Positions 11,602 through 24,415 of a stretch of 64,000 nucleotides of DNA are shown here, piece after piece (position 1 is the first letter of the stretch; every line of letters starts with the position of its first letter). Origin of the DNA: Brassica napus (Eukaryota; Streptophyta; Magnoliopsida; Brassicales; Brassicaceae). The position numbers were made by a program, and so were the translations under genes. Under the pieces are notes generated by a model, which was not told the origin of the DNA, did no database searches, and saw only the letters and a program-made list of their open reading frames with translations. The DNA lies in the NCBI RefSeq assembly GCF_020379485.1, contig NC_063437.1, positions 15,153,726 through 15,217,725 of the forward strand, read 5' to 3'.

Positions 11602-13102
11602 ATCCGGAAAAAATATGTTTTCCTTCATAGAGTTTATTTTTCTAACTAAAACTGAGTTGTTTAAAAAGTTTAATTCAAAAGAGCTTCACTTCGAAGTTGA
11701 ATCAATCCAATAAAAATTCATATTAAAAAAATTGTCCAACGTTCAAATCTTATTATTTATGTCTTACTCTGAATTCCAATCAAACTAAAATTAAAAGTTA
11801 AACCAAATTATTTTGGCAACCTTATAAGAATTTTACCAATCTAACTAAGCTAAATAAGAAGGATATAAGCTGAATTCCTTCATGCTATATTTTTTTTAAT
11901 TTCTTTCGTACGTACATATGCATCACTTTAATCGTTGAGACAAGCATATGATTATATGTAAGATCAACCAGCAGATAGCATTCATCAAACCTTGTTTTAT
12001 TTCCACAAACACTATGTAGGAAGCAAGTCTTGACCAACATCTTCATTTAGAGATCTGTGCTATTATTTGAAACGGTAAAATAGTATCCAACTTGCTTAGA
12101 AAAAAAACAGCATGTAACTTGAAAATGATTTACGATGGAAAATTGCAACAGCCAGTTTAAGTAATTCCTTTATTAAACGATGAAACAAATAAGCTGGAAG
12201 ACAAAAAAAGAAAAAAAGAAAAGAAATCTCAATTCACCCCTTTAAAGCTTCCACATGCAAGATCGATGATGATACCACCTTCACTCTTTTTTTTCTCTTC
12301 AACAAGTATTTAAACTCTCGAATATTAAGATTATATAAATAGTGAAACCTCCTGCCATATTTTTCAACCTTTGGACCTATATGTCTGACTATCGGTGTCA
12401 AATCAAACCAGTTAGGATTTTTTTGGTTTAATGTTGCCTACAGTTCTTAAGCTTCTCACCTATAATTCTTTCCGGTCAACATTCCATTTTTGAATAAGGC
12501 CTCAACCTATCGCTCCCAAACCTCCTCCTATGGGTGTATCAACATCGATTTATTTAATAATCAGTTGTTTTCCAAACATTAGTTTTTGGATTTCAAATGA
12601 AACGTCCTTTCGGATCCTTTCATCCTTTAAATACATCTATTTCTCTTTCCGTTGTAGTAGTCTTCGTTATTCAGTTTGCCGTTGAATTAATCTTTAGTTA
12701 TATTAAGCTTTTAGGCATCTAGATTAATATAATCGTTGCGCACAAACAAAAAGAATAGTGAAACCTCAAAACACTATATATTTTTGATCTTAGTCCTTAC
12801 ATTTATAACTTATATATAAATATACTAGTATTAATTTTAATCACTTTAAGCCTTATAATTATATCTATTGAAATATTGATACATATATTTAAAACCAGAA
12901 TTATTAATATAAAATGAAATTATTTAAACTAAAATATATTTACCTTACACAAAAACAATAATAATACGTTGAGCAATATAATACAAATTAAATATTACAA
13001 TATAATAATTAATATATTAGAAAATAAAGATTACAAAATTACTTAAATATCACACAAATGATATTCAAAATCTGGTAAATTTGATTATAGTGTCACAAAC
13101 AC
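11602..13102. other. Spacer without recognisable genes
   Basis: AT-rich sequence with only short chance reading frames. I see no RNA gene, motif block or repeat with clear borders. Confidence 0.35.
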
Positions 13103-13304
13103 CAGGGGTAATAATTGGGATCCATAATATGCTGTCAATTCTCTCTGAAAATTAGATGTATGAGATATCCGGATACGGATCCAGATCCGAATATATTAAT
13201 TTTTAAGTCCAGATATCCAGTTTTTAATTTATATTTTATTAGTAATTATTTTTTTAATATTAATATGTTATACATAAAATCAGTTTTATAATATTATATT
13301 TTAA

Positions 13305-13336
<32 letters not shown>

Positions 13337-13582
13337 AACATTCTATAAATATTTAATTTTTTTTATTTCTAGTATTCTATTTTTTTAAATAGTTTTATTA
13401 TTTTCTGAATCTAAATACTCGCAGATATAATAATATCTAATAGGTATCCAAAATTCAGATATATAAAAACCACGAATCTATCCAAATACAGACTAAAATC
13501 ATGTATCCAACGGATCTAGATCTTGATCGAGAGCTATCCTAAATTTTCTGGATATCACGATCCGTCGCCTGTCCCACCCCTA
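13103..13582. mobile_element. hAT-like MITE, 480 bp
   Basis: The left end CAGGGGTAATAATTGGGATC matches the inverted right end TAGGGGTGGGACAGGC in its first seven or so bases. The flanks carry acaaacac (13095-13102) and acaagcac (13583-13590), an 8-bp duplication with one mismatch, as expected for hAT transposition. The arms are filled with GATATCCGGAT/GGATCTAGATC-like motifs and the centre is TA-rich, including a pure AT run at about 13306-13330. No coding sequence. Confidence 0.6.
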
Positions 13583-13590
13583 ACAAGCAC

Positions 13591-14953
13591 TAACTAAATA
13601 ACTCATTATAGTTGTAGACAAAGGACTCTGTCAAACCGTAGGAAGGTAGAACAGGGGTCCCCTCTTCTTCTTCTTCCTCCATGTGATACCTCGCTTTATA
13701 AGCTTCTCAAATTTTTGTGGTTTTGCTTTTTCCTTTTAATAGTCATGCATCTTAGTTTTGTACATTTTTTTTGTGGTATTTTCTTTTAAATTTTAATCAA
13801 TTGTGGAATGTCGCATATCTAATAACAACAATTAAGCCAAAACTAAATCAAGTTAACTCAAGCAACATGGTCTAGTGCTGGTTAGGTCAGGACCCGAGAG
13901 AAGTAAATGACATTCTTTTGATCTTAGTGTGCATGATTTCAATTCATAATGGGAACTAAGCCGTTTTGTTGGCCCACTTTGACTCGTAAGGTTCCCCCTA
14001 GGTGTTCAGTTCGCAATGAATTTGTTGAAAATATTTTATAAGGAGATTTATCGCTCGGGGAATATAATAGCCATAGCCCCTCACTTATTAATAAAAAAGG
14101 AGAATTTTAAATTTGAGTTAAAAAAAAACTGTTTATACAATTTATTTGTCTTCACTTTGATATGAACCACTTATAATGCTTAAAGGTCTCTATAGGTGTT
14201 AAATGTTATTTCTTCGTATATATATAAAGTTAAATGTGTTTTGTGTTTTTCTCAAAATCATCTAAGCATATAGTGCACTAAAAATTTATACCTCAACATT
14301 TATTTGAGAAACAAACCTCGACACTTATTTAATTTTTTTTTGTAAGGTAACTCATATCTCATTTTCTCCCATCTTCTTATTATTTGACCAACAAAAATTA
14401 AAAAAACTATTTAATAATTCACAAAAGATTCTAAACATATTCTAATCATATATTTTTGGTGTTGAAAATCCATACTATATCATATCATTTAGTGCTTAAA
14501 TTTTGAAATTGAATATATATATATATATATATGATTAAATGTATATAAAATATTTATTTTATATTACTTAATTGAAATTTTAGTGGTAAAACTCTGCAAC
14601 TATTTTTGAATTGGAAGAAAATCTCTGAATTAATTTTCAGTGTTTTAACAAAGCCAAATAAGAAAAATTTCATTAACTTCTCAAACTTCTTCACCAAGCC
14701 GGATAACTAATGACGGTTTTCTTATTTTGCTTGGTCAAAGAGCACCATCAATGGTTTAACTCATCTATATAAATAAAGTTGGGATTGCTTCTCTCCGAGG
14801 GTGTCCACCTAGAATTTCAGCTCACTAATTCGTGCATCCTAGAGCCGCCATTTATTCCGGTCTTTAAAACACATCGTTTCATTTAATTTGGTAAGCAATA
14901 TTGGTGGACTTCGATTAGAATTGTGTTTTATGTTTTGCTTAATAAAGCTCATT
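13591..14953. other. Spacer without recognisable genes
   Basis: AT-rich, with an AT dinucleotide run at about 14514-14531. No supported gene or element border. Confidence 0.35.
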
Positions 14954-15760
14954 CACTACAAGAAAAAAGAGTGATACCCGACAACCATATTAAACATAAT
15001 TTTAATCGGGAACGAGTGCTTTCTATCATTTTTCGACAATCCTAATTTCATTAGAGTTTGGTTCTAGAAAATAACCATTTGTTGGAAAAATTCGGTAAGT
15101 TACGATAACAAATATTGTCGGAATTTTTTATCGAAAAATCATCTGAATGTACTAATGATTTTTTGAGTAATCCACCTCCGATTAATTTCCGGCAGCTGAT
15201 AACATTTATACAAAAATAATTGTTTTAATTAAATTATAAAAAGTATTAAAAATCTTCATAGATTTCATTGCATAATAAATGTAAAAATTTAATTAAAAAA
15301 ATCAAAAGGAAAGAACGGATCTCGTATTGACAATAAATTTGATAAAATTGGTGGTGTATGATGCAACAGTGGTGATAGCGGATGAGAAGTGAGCGGAATG
15401 GAAGTAGTGGTAAACAAAATTGTAGTGGTGGTCGTGCAAGGCGTTGCGGTGGCTCAATGCAAAGAAAGGAGCTGCGGCAGCGGCGGTGAAGAAGTTGCGG
15501 TAGCAGCGGTGAAGGAGTTGCGGCAGTGGCGATGCAAGGAGTTGGGGCAGAGGCCATGAAGGAGTTGCGGCAGATGCGGTGAAAAATGTGCGGACAGTGG
15601 TGGTGCAAGGTTTTGCGGCAGTTGCGGTGGAACAAGGAGTTTCACGGTATTTTTTTTTCACAAGAAAGTAGATCTAAAAAGAAAAGAGAGAAAGATTAGG
15701 AAGAAGAAAAAGAAAGATATGAAATTAAAGATATTGAGCTACTCTTCTCCACCATTCGTT
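14954..15760 (+). mobile_element. Left part of a CACTA (En/Spm-like) element
   Basis: CACTACAAGAAAAAAGAG at 14954 is a canonical CACTA terminus of Brassicaceae En/Spm elements. It is followed by subterminal sequence with repeated short GACAA/TCGG-type motifs. No matching TTCTTGTAGTG end was found within several kb to the right, so the element is truncated, rearranged or non-autonomous with a decayed right end. The end coordinate given here is simply where the associated GC-rich minisatellite stops and is not a real border. No transposase coding was recognised. Confidence 0.5.
15405..15645. repeat. GC-rich minisatellite (GGAGTTGCGGCAG unit)
   Basis: About seven irregular copies of a roughly 30-bp unit such as GGAGTTGCGGCAGNGGCGNTG lie in an otherwise AT-rich region. 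On the minus strand they translate as an alanine/proline/leucine repeat (119 aa at 15302-15661), and two other frames are open as well, as happens when a repeat length is a multiple of three. I take the frames as a repeat artefact and not a protein gene. Confidence 0.65.
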
Positions 15761-15878
15761 TGATATATAGATAAAATTAAAGACGATTAATAAAAAAAAT
15801 ATTTTTATGCTAAAACACAACCAATTTTGTCCAGAATCTTTTTTCCATTACACATTTCAGTTTGATCAAATTAAAACA

Positions 15879-15909
<31 letters not shown>

Positions 15910-18289
15910 TGTCTATTGCAAAACTGTAAATATAGTTAGATTGATAAATCTATTTAATCACTAAATAAAAAAAACTATTTATATGTCTGTTTGTTTTTAA
16001 GATTACAGACGATAATTCAATTATTCTAAAGCTCATTTTAAAAAAATCAGTCGTAAATTAAATTAATTTCAACATAACATTTTTAATAAACAAGATAAAT
16101 GACTATATAGTTAACTTTTATCATTTAATTAACTTTTATTTGTGTAGCTTGCTTTCTTGAATATAATTTTTCAGTTATGGAAATTAAATAGTATTAGTAC
16201 AAATAATTTTAGTTCGTTCATAATAAATAAAACAAAACAAAATTTTTATTTACCTGCCATAATTTATTTGTGTAACCGGTTCATTGTATATTTAAGGTAT
16301 ATTACAACATGAAGACTATTTAAAGCGCTCACAGTATATCAATACCATAACTTTATAACATAAAGACAACTATTATTATTTTTTGGACAACATAAACAAG
16401 TATTGTAAATAAAAAAAATATATCTTATTACATATAATCTTTCCTGACTTAAAATTTTTTTAAAGACAAAAAATTATTATCATACACATTTTTTGCAAAT
16501 GAAATCTTTAAACACAAACCACAAAATTATATTAAAAAAAAAATCTAGATCGTAAGTAAAGTATATTCAGCTCGTAGGGCGGACCGATCATAGTTTTTTT
16601 TTTTTTTTTTTGAACACCACCGATCATAGTTTTCTATAATAGTTTGTTTAACTGCTTGCCGCTGACCTGACATTATTTTCGTAAAATCCTGCAACAATTG
16701 TTAGTCAATCTATTTTTACTTGGAATCTACATTGTCCAATAGCCTAACTTTCTTTAACTGGCTTTGCAGTCCGTTCGTTATTTATTTGTACTATCATCGT
16801 TCCATGGTCAGTTTACATTCACTTAATCTAAGCCAAAAATGTTATTGGTTAACAAGAAACATTTGATAACTAGAAAAAAAAAGTCATCTTCTAAATTCAT
16901 TTCTTAAAGGAATTAAAAAAAATGATTGTTAATGATATAATCCCATCAACTATTTTGAGGCCGAAGAAAACCCATCAGTCAACTTTTAATGTTTTAACAC
17001 TTAAACTCAAAAACCATTAATACATGTCATTCTTCATCACATAATTATAGATGGATGGTATATATGTTAATGATTTGTAAATTAAGGGTTTCAAATATTA
17101 AAAAATTAGTTAAAGCATTTTTCGATTCAAGAATATTTAAAGTGTTTTATCACTTAAAATCCTACTTAATTCAAAATTTTAGTACAAAATATATTTTTGA
17201 AACATGATATATATATATATATATATATATTATCTAAAATAAAACAAGTATCAATAATAAATTAAAAGTAAAATATTGTTTTAATAATAAAATTTTATAG
17301 TAAAATCGTTAAATAAATAATAAAATTAAATACAAAAGGCAATCAAATAAAGTCAAACAATCACTAGTATACCCTAAAAACAAACAAATAATATTTGTTT
17401 TTGAAAATCCTAATTAGTTTGGATAATATAGTTTATTTTATTTTCAATTATAGTCATAGAAACGATAGAAATACATATGTATAAATTTTAGCATAAATGA
17501 TATGCGATCTAAATAATGTTTTTTTTTAAAAAATATTTCAGTGATCGAGTACTCTCCTTACCATTATATAAACCAATACGCTTAAAATAAAATGTGTAAG
17601 AAAAAATAAAAATATCAATAAATTTGTAGGAAAAGGAGAAATAAATTATAATTAATGTGTTGAATTTCAACCTCAATTACAAATAATTTCATTTTACTTA
17701 TTATTATACTAATGAAAATAACCATTAAGAAAAATATAAAATAGTTACATTTTGAGAAATTTTTTCTTATTAAGTAAATAAATTTATGACTTCAAGCAAG
17801 AAAACAAAAATAAATAGTGAAAATTAATTTGATTGTCGCTGAGCAGTTTTTGAATATCCAATAGATCTCTCCCACTATTCATATGAAAGAAAACTAAATA
17901 TTTAAATATTTTTTATCAAATTTATAATATTTTGTTATTTCTTACTTTTTTATTCATGTAAAAGGCGGATTTAATCTTAGTCGATTGATAGAAACTAATA
18001 AACTAACAAAGTATTCCTTTTCTTCTCCTTCCTTATTTCGGAGACTAATTTCAGCCTACTTGTGAATTTGTGATGATGAAACAGACGAGTTAGGTGAAAC
18101 TTTTTTATTGGATCAAGATGTTTTTTACTGTGCTTTGCTATTCTGTTAATTTTTCAATCAATTATCGAAGTTGGTCATACATTGCATGGAAATTTATTAT
18201 TGAAATAAAAACTCTACCATTTCAGTGCCAAATGAACATAGCATGGAAATTTCACTAAAAATAAAATGCTCCTTATAAAAACTTTGGAC
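15761..18289. other. Long AT-rich spacer with TA microsatellites
   Basis: No gene. TA runs lie at about 15886-15910 and 17208-17230. A 21-bp poly(T) insertion bounded by a 15-bp direct repeat lies at 16583-16633 (see findings). Nothing else stands out. Confidence 0.35.
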
Positions 18290-19379
18290 CTTTGTTATAC
18301 CTACCAAAAATGAATATGGTGGAAACTAGTGGTAGACCACACATTCCTGAAGTGTGGAGGCCAAAATGGTTAAGTGTATGCCCCAAATGGGTAGTGTATG
18401 AGATATGTGTCGTAAAATCTCTGGTTCTTGAGCAATTAAGGAATGTCCATCTATATTGGAATTGTCTTAAATTAGAAAAGGCAAACCGTCATTGGTCCTT
18501 TCAATAATTTATTAGAAGTGTCTGTAATCTGTATTTCGGTGTTACTTTATTCCTTTTCAATTCCATTGTTATGTATGGAGTCTCCGATTTTTAATATAAT
18601 TTAATAAAAATTTAAACGTTGAGCTACATAAACACTATTTTTTACTTAAAGGTATTAAAAGTACTTTTAACTATTCAAAAATCTAAACCATGATACAATA
18701 TTTACAAATATTAAGTAGAAATGAACATTTCAGTAAGTTAACATATTGAGGTAAGCAGTTCATATTAATTTATCTGTTGTGTGTTGATTGCTTTTGGAAT
18801 ACTTGAAAACACTTTAGCATTTTTAGTTTTTCTTATTATTATTTCTAATTTTTCAAATGTACCAAATAATTTAAAATAAAAGTTCTTGCCTGAATATTCT
18901 CTAGAAATCCAAAAGACATGATCAAAATGAGAGAAGACTGTTGTCGTTGTAAAAGCTCTCAGAACTGTAGATACATAATGGTCTAACTTTATAATAATGT
19001 GGGAAATTAAAAAAAAACGTGTTCAACTACTTATTTTTGCTCTAGATTATGCACATTTTTATGTTACAATTAATTTTATTGTCTGCAAGTTTGAATAAAA
19101 TATATAGAAACTAATATCTTGGTTTTAAAAGATTTATAAATACATCAAACCATATCGACATAATCCTATAGTATAAAAATCTAAAACTAGAGCCAAAAAT
19201 TTATAACCTTAATTCTACATCAACATTTTTTTTTAAATTAACTCCTTATAATTAATTATATATTTGAGTTCATGGTTACTCAAATAACAAACAGTGTCAT
19301 TTATGTGTTGCCTCCTTACTGCGTCCGAATAGGAACGGACTTGACGCAATGCTCTGCGATTAGTATTTCAGACTTCTAT
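18290..19379. other. Spacer with an unidentified 71-aa reading frame
   Basis: A plus-strand frame at 18292-18507 (71 aa, containing RPHIPEVWRPKWLSVCPKW) lies in a locally GC-richer patch. It has no recognised domain and no obvious exon partners. It may be a fragment of an old coding insertion. The rest is AT-rich. Confidence 0.25.
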
Positions 19380-19552
19380 TTATGTGTTGTGGAAGGAGAA
19401 GAACTCTAGAAGGCATGGCGGCGCATCAGTGGAGAGGACTACTAAAGTCATTGGAAAGCTTGTCAAAAATCAAATTTCCTCCCTGAAATACATGGGAAAT
19501 CACAAGCTAGAGCCTCTACTTAGGAGATGGTTTGATGTCTACACCGATTAGG
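19380..19552 (+). pseudogene. 3' end of a LINE (non-LTR retrotransposon) ORF2
   Basis: In one plus frame the sequence reads RRHGGASVERTTKVIGKLVK, then NQISSLKYMGNHKLEPLLRR and WFDVYTD before a stop at 19550-19552. This strongly resembles the C-terminus of plant LINE reverse-transcriptase polyproteins, where a conserved R-(x)n-NHKLEPLLRRWF-like tail precedes the stop. Upstream sequence does not continue the frame, consistent with 5' truncation, which is usual for LINE copies. About 60-90 bp of 3' UTR-like sequence follows. Recognition is from memory of the family. Confidence 0.5.
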
Positions 19553-19999
19553 ACATATCATTCTTTTATTCATTACACCTTAGATTAGCTTATCATCATA
19601 ATGTAAATCCAACTTTCAGTTTTGATCAATAAATTTGAAATTTAATTTTAAAAATGGATACAATTACACTTTACCAATTTGCAAAGCTCATAAATTAGTT
19701 TTATTATTTCTACTATATATATATTTTCCAAAGAATAACCATATCAAATAGCTTGAAATGTAAGTCCATGACAATTTTTGTTTGTGACTGTTCACTTCTT
19801 TTGGTCCATTACAAGTGTATGTGATCTTCGTTAGCCCAATGGTTGATCCCTATTTTAAGTTTTTTAAAACATTCTATTTTATAATTTGGAATGAGTTTTT
19901 GTCGGATCCTAAAAATCACTAACATTTTTTATTTTTTTTTCAAATTTGCAGAGTATCAAAAGTCATTTTCAAATATATCAAGATATTTTGATTTTTTTT
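19553..19999. other. Spacer without recognisable genes
   Basis: AT-rich, following the LINE tail. Nothing supported. Confidence 0.3.
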
Positions 20000-20035
20000 G
20001 GGGGGGGGGGGGAGGGGGGGGGGGGGAGAGAGGGG
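20000..20035 (+). repeat. Poly(G) tract with G-quadruplex potential
   Basis: Runs of 13, 13 and 4 G residues interrupted only by A or AGA lie next to a T-rich run. It is the only long G homopolymer in the window. It could fold as a G-quadruplex, and it is also a place where sequencing length errors are likely. Confidence 0.8.
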
Positions 20036-21455
20036 TTAAAGCACTTAGTTATGGAACTATAATGGACAATATTCCAAAAATCAGTTTAGAACTGTTGTAT
20101 TACAAGATACAAGATAGGAATTAATAATTTATATAACTATTTTTTTTTATAAATAATGAGCTCACATTTTGTATATTAGATTTTTCCCATGGCATTTCCT
20201 TAATTAGTTTCTGCACTGTCACAAGAATATTGAATAAAACCATTTCCTTTTTATATACACTTAACCAAAATTTAGATGTTTATTTGCTTTGTTTTTTACC
20301 TTGCACTTAAGTTTCTTGAGATTTTTTTCTCCATAGTGGATAGATTTTGAATGGATTATAATTTCTGGAAAAAAAATAGAACATGTTAACAGAAAATAGA
20401 ATCATTATAAAATTTAACTTAAAACGCAAAAATAAAGAAATTGGACTTTTACCATTTATTTAATTTGATTTATACAAAATAATAAATTTAAAATAGTCCG
20501 TATATATAGAGCGTGAGTCATATTAGCATTAAATAAGTCATCATGTGTTTCACATGTGAATACATCTTGTAGGTGGAATATAATAATTTTGGCTTTTCTA
20601 TCGTGCACAAATTTGAACCATATGTTGATATCACCTTATCAACTCTCATAGTATGAAGATAAAATTCTGTCGGCGGAATGTAATTAACTTCAAAACCATA
20701 TATAAAGTAAGTATTCGAATGAATACGATACACGCGTTAACAAAAATAATTCTTTTGGTTTATCTAAGAAGTCACTTTTGCAACATATTGTACCCCAAAA
20801 GAGAAAAAAAAAGGTTTATTAATAAGGGAAAGAAGAACTTCGGTCAGTGATACATGGGGGAAACGCAAGTACTAAATGATTGCAGTAGATAACACATTAC
20901 AATCCACAGGATTAGTACAGAAGACGTTAATTCGTCTAGTAAGTTTGGTGAAGAATATATCTTTAAAAAATGAAACACTATAACAGTATACGGATAGTGA
21001 GTTTCCTACACTTTCTCATTCGGTTCGTAGGCTCCAAATACATAGGATTAATACAAACTAATCTGCTGATTATGATTTATGAATTTCATGTGAATCATGT
21101 CTATAAAAATATGTAACCATTACGCGAGTTAACCAAATGCTCACATGAAGAATATAAGTCGGCTATATTGGCATTTGAAGTCAACCATAAACAAGTAGAC
21201 TCTATGCAAGTCTACTGATATTTCAAAGATAAAAGGAAAATCTACCAGATGGACATTCAAAGTCTGCTAAACGCTATGCTAGTCTGTCGAAATCTAATGA
21301 TTTTGAATTTCATGTATCTAAAATCATGTAGACCTTTACAAAAAAAAAATCATGTAGACGCTTTGCAAGTCTAATGAGTGATCGCAGAAAAAATATAAGT
21401 CCACCGGTTTGGATATTTGTACCTACCATAATATGTAGACTACATCCTTTGCCTG
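20036..21455. other. Spacer with degenerate GTAGAC-containing repeats
   Basis: No gene. From about 21130 to 21440 a motif like ATGTAGACNNTTTGCAAGTCTA recurs several times in degenerate form, suggesting an old repeat. A micro-insertion with a 13-bp direct repeat lies at 21321-21359 (see findings). Confidence 0.35.
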
Positions 21456-21940
21456 CAGTGGTGGAGGTAGAGCTTGAGGAGGGGGTCAACTGACCCCTAT
21501 GAATTTTTCAAAAACAAATTTTTACTTGTATTTTCAAAATAAAATTTGTTAAAATATGATAAATTTAGCTTATTGACCACACTAATATTTTCTAAAAAAC
21601 AATTGAACCCATAATTTGTCTTTAAGGTTGAACCCATGAATCTTTTGACAGCTGAACAAAGGATTTTTAAAAGAAATTAACTTTTATCGTATTTGGTTAT
21701 TGTCCATTTTCATAATTATTTGCTTATTAAAAAATTCAATCTGAATTTTCATTTTCAATTTTACTAGTTCAAACCTTCTAATATCTTATAACATACAAAT
21801 TTTCTTCTTATATAAACTTGTAAAGATTTAAAATATTATATATTAAATTATTTAAGTCTATTTAAGAATTATTTTTTAATTATTTTATTTAATTTAAATA
21901 ATATTAACCTCTATAGATATTATGGCTAGCTCCACCACTG
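21456..21940. mobile_element. hAT (Tip100-like) MITE, 485 bp
   Basis: The left end CAGTGGTGGAGGTAGAGCTT pairs with the inverted right end CAGTGGTGGAGCTAGCCATA. The CAGTGGNGGAGCTAG-type terminus is typical of plant Tip100-like hAT elements. The flanks are tttgcctg (21448-21455) and cttgcctg (21941-21948), an 8-bp duplication with one change. A GGGGGTCAACTGACCCC palindrome lies just inside the left end. The interior is AT-rich and non-coding. Confidence 0.8.
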
Positions 21941-21948
21941 CTTGCCTG

Positions 21949-24299
21949 TTGATTGTTGTCTATGAATTATATTACTAATTTTAGAACTGACTAAAACACT
22001 TAATTTTTTTTAATTATATACTTAACATTAATTTTGTTTTCATTTAATTAAATTCAAATTTTGATTATTTTATTTTAACGGAATAATTAATTTGTATGTT
22101 CATAAGGTAGATAAAGAAACTAAATTATGTGTTTAAGGATAATGTATGAAACAAAATTCTTGATATTTTTTTAATAGATATAAGTTATTTTGGTTATTTT
22201 GAATATATTTAGGTTTATTATAGGAAATGTTATTTCAAAAAATATAACATAAAAGTATTCAACTTTGTAACAATAACTTTAACTACATAAAACATTTTTT
22301 TGATAAATTAACAACAAATAAATTTTTAATTTTGTAAAGAAATTAGTAGATGCATTCTGCGAGTCTTTGGCTTCCAATTTGGATGAGTTTCCAAGCATTC
22401 TTTTTGTTAACGTAGTTTGTTTATCATTAGATCTCTTCAGTTCTCGATTTGTCCCATCTTTATTGTTGTTTTTTATATACGTTTTTGTGTAGTGTAATCT
22501 ATTTTCGTTCAATAAAAAAGCTTTTTAACAAAAAAAATATGCATCACAGATTTATAGTATAATATAATAATAAGATAGTAAACACGAACAAAATTATGCA
22601 GATAAATAAAATATTTCAGATTTGAAAATTTAGTTTTTACATAAGTTACACTGTCATTTTATTTATATAGCTTAATTCATATCAGATTTGAACAGAACTA
22701 CGATATGATTCATATGACAGTAACGTTAAGAAAAAATTAGCATATATTATTCCACTGGTAAGGTATGATTAAATGCCTGAACGTGTTTGTTGGTGTGTAC
22801 AAACCGTTATACAGCTAACCAATCGTACGTCCTAATGCGAACGGTGTCAGCTTTTTTTTTTGTAACTTCGAATGGTGACAACATTCTATTGCGCTAAACA
22901 CGATAAACGTTCACAGTAAAAAACTTCGTATTTTACTACCAATAATTTGACGGCAAACACAAAATGATTAAAGTTAATTGTACTAAATTCAATAAAAGAC
23001 TATATAAATTTATTGAATTTTCGTTCTAAAACCATCAGAAATCTTATTCCATATTTAATTTTAAAATATATTTTTAATTCTAAAATAGAATTCGGTTAAA
23101 AAAAATTTAACAATATATATATATATATATAATATAATATATAGTAAAAATGAGATTATTTCAAATAGATATTTGTTTTCAATTCATTAATTACTCTATT
23201 TGCCACTCTAAAATATAGTAGGATTACATAGACTTCATATTTAAAAAATAGAGTAATACATTAGAGATGTCATCAAAAACCTCTTAAATCACGGAACGCC
23301 GTAATTTCTCATTTTGATGTTCTTTTTGTACGATATCTTAAAATCCTGAATATATACAAAATAGTAACATGTATATATGTGCATTAGGTGCATTTATTGT
23401 GATATAGGATGCTAATGTTATTTGTGAATTCCGTATGAGAAACGTATTGAGGCAATCAATCACTTCAAACATTATTTCCCTATGAACTGTGACTAAACAA
23501 ATTTGGTTTTGATCAGACCTTAAACCAACAAATATTTAAGCTATGGACAGAGATATGCAGTTGTCGCACATGAGACCATATAGCTGCAACAATCATATTT
23601 TGTCATTTTTGTTGTTAGGGGAACAAATTCATTTTTTTTTAATGAATGTATATGGGTGAAAGCAAATACTCTGAAAGGGGGACATATAACAATAGTCTTT
23701 TTAAGATGGATTTAAAGTTAAATAACACAGTAATTTTTGGTTAATTTAATTTTAAACAATTATATCCGCTAATTTTGTTCAGTTATCCAAAAAATAAAAC
23801 AAAACTAGACTAGAAAAATTTGTTAGTTATAGGGTTTTAAATCGACATTGAAACGTTGTTTTGTTAGTTCCATACTTATTTTGCTTGTTTAAATTTGTTT
23901 GTTTTGGTTGTTTTTTTGTCAAGTTGTTTTAATTGTTTAATACCGAGTCTTCTTCTATTACAATTTTAAATCTTAATAATCAGCAGAAACCAGTCGTCAA
24001 TTTCGAAACATATCTCGTCCACACCTCGTCCACATAAGCATTTTGTGGAAATATTAAATAGCATGTGATGTAATGAATATGAACCTTTAATCAAGACAAG
24101 TCGGTGCATAGTAACATAATGAATAAGACAACATATATTCCATCGTTTCTCAACCATTTCTTATATGTTTAAGTATTATTATGGAAGAATGTCAAACTCG
24201 TGTTTTAGAAAGAAAAAGGAAAAAGAATGTCAAACTCATAGATAATATTTATTTACTATTAGGAAGCGTATGAGCTTAGGGTATATTACCCCACCGTCG
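21949..24299. other. Spacer upstream of the LOG1-like gene
   Basis: AT-rich and without supported genes. The 77-aa (22279-22512) and 63-aa (23966-24157) minus frames show no recognised motif. A TA run lies at about 23117-23131, and an imperfect micro-insertion at 22838-22880. The part nearest 24300 presumably holds the LOG1 promoter. Confidence 0.35.
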
Positions 24300-24302
24300 A
24301 AT

Positions 24303-24316
24303 ATTCTATATATATG
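24303..24316 (+). promoter_or_regulatory. Probable TATA box of the LOG1-like gene
   Basis: TTCTATATATATGTAC lies about 105 bp upstream of the LOG1 start codon and is followed by a CA-rich, purine-containing leader (CACACCAACACACAACGAG) typical of plant 5' UTRs. Spacing fits a start of transcription near 24335-24345. Confidence 0.5.
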
Positions 24317-24415
24317 TACAACGAACATTCACACCAACACACAACGAGAAAGAGATTCTTCTTTCTATTTCTTAAAAATAAAACTCTGTGTTGGGAAATA
24401 AGAGGAGAGAGAGGG

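Noticed and set aside
14954..22490. A complete 7.5-kb CACTA element ending at TTTTTGTGTAGTG near 22478-22490
   Set aside because: The right end matches CACTACAAGAAAA only partly, and the interval contains unrelated insertions and no transposase; chance similarity is more likely.
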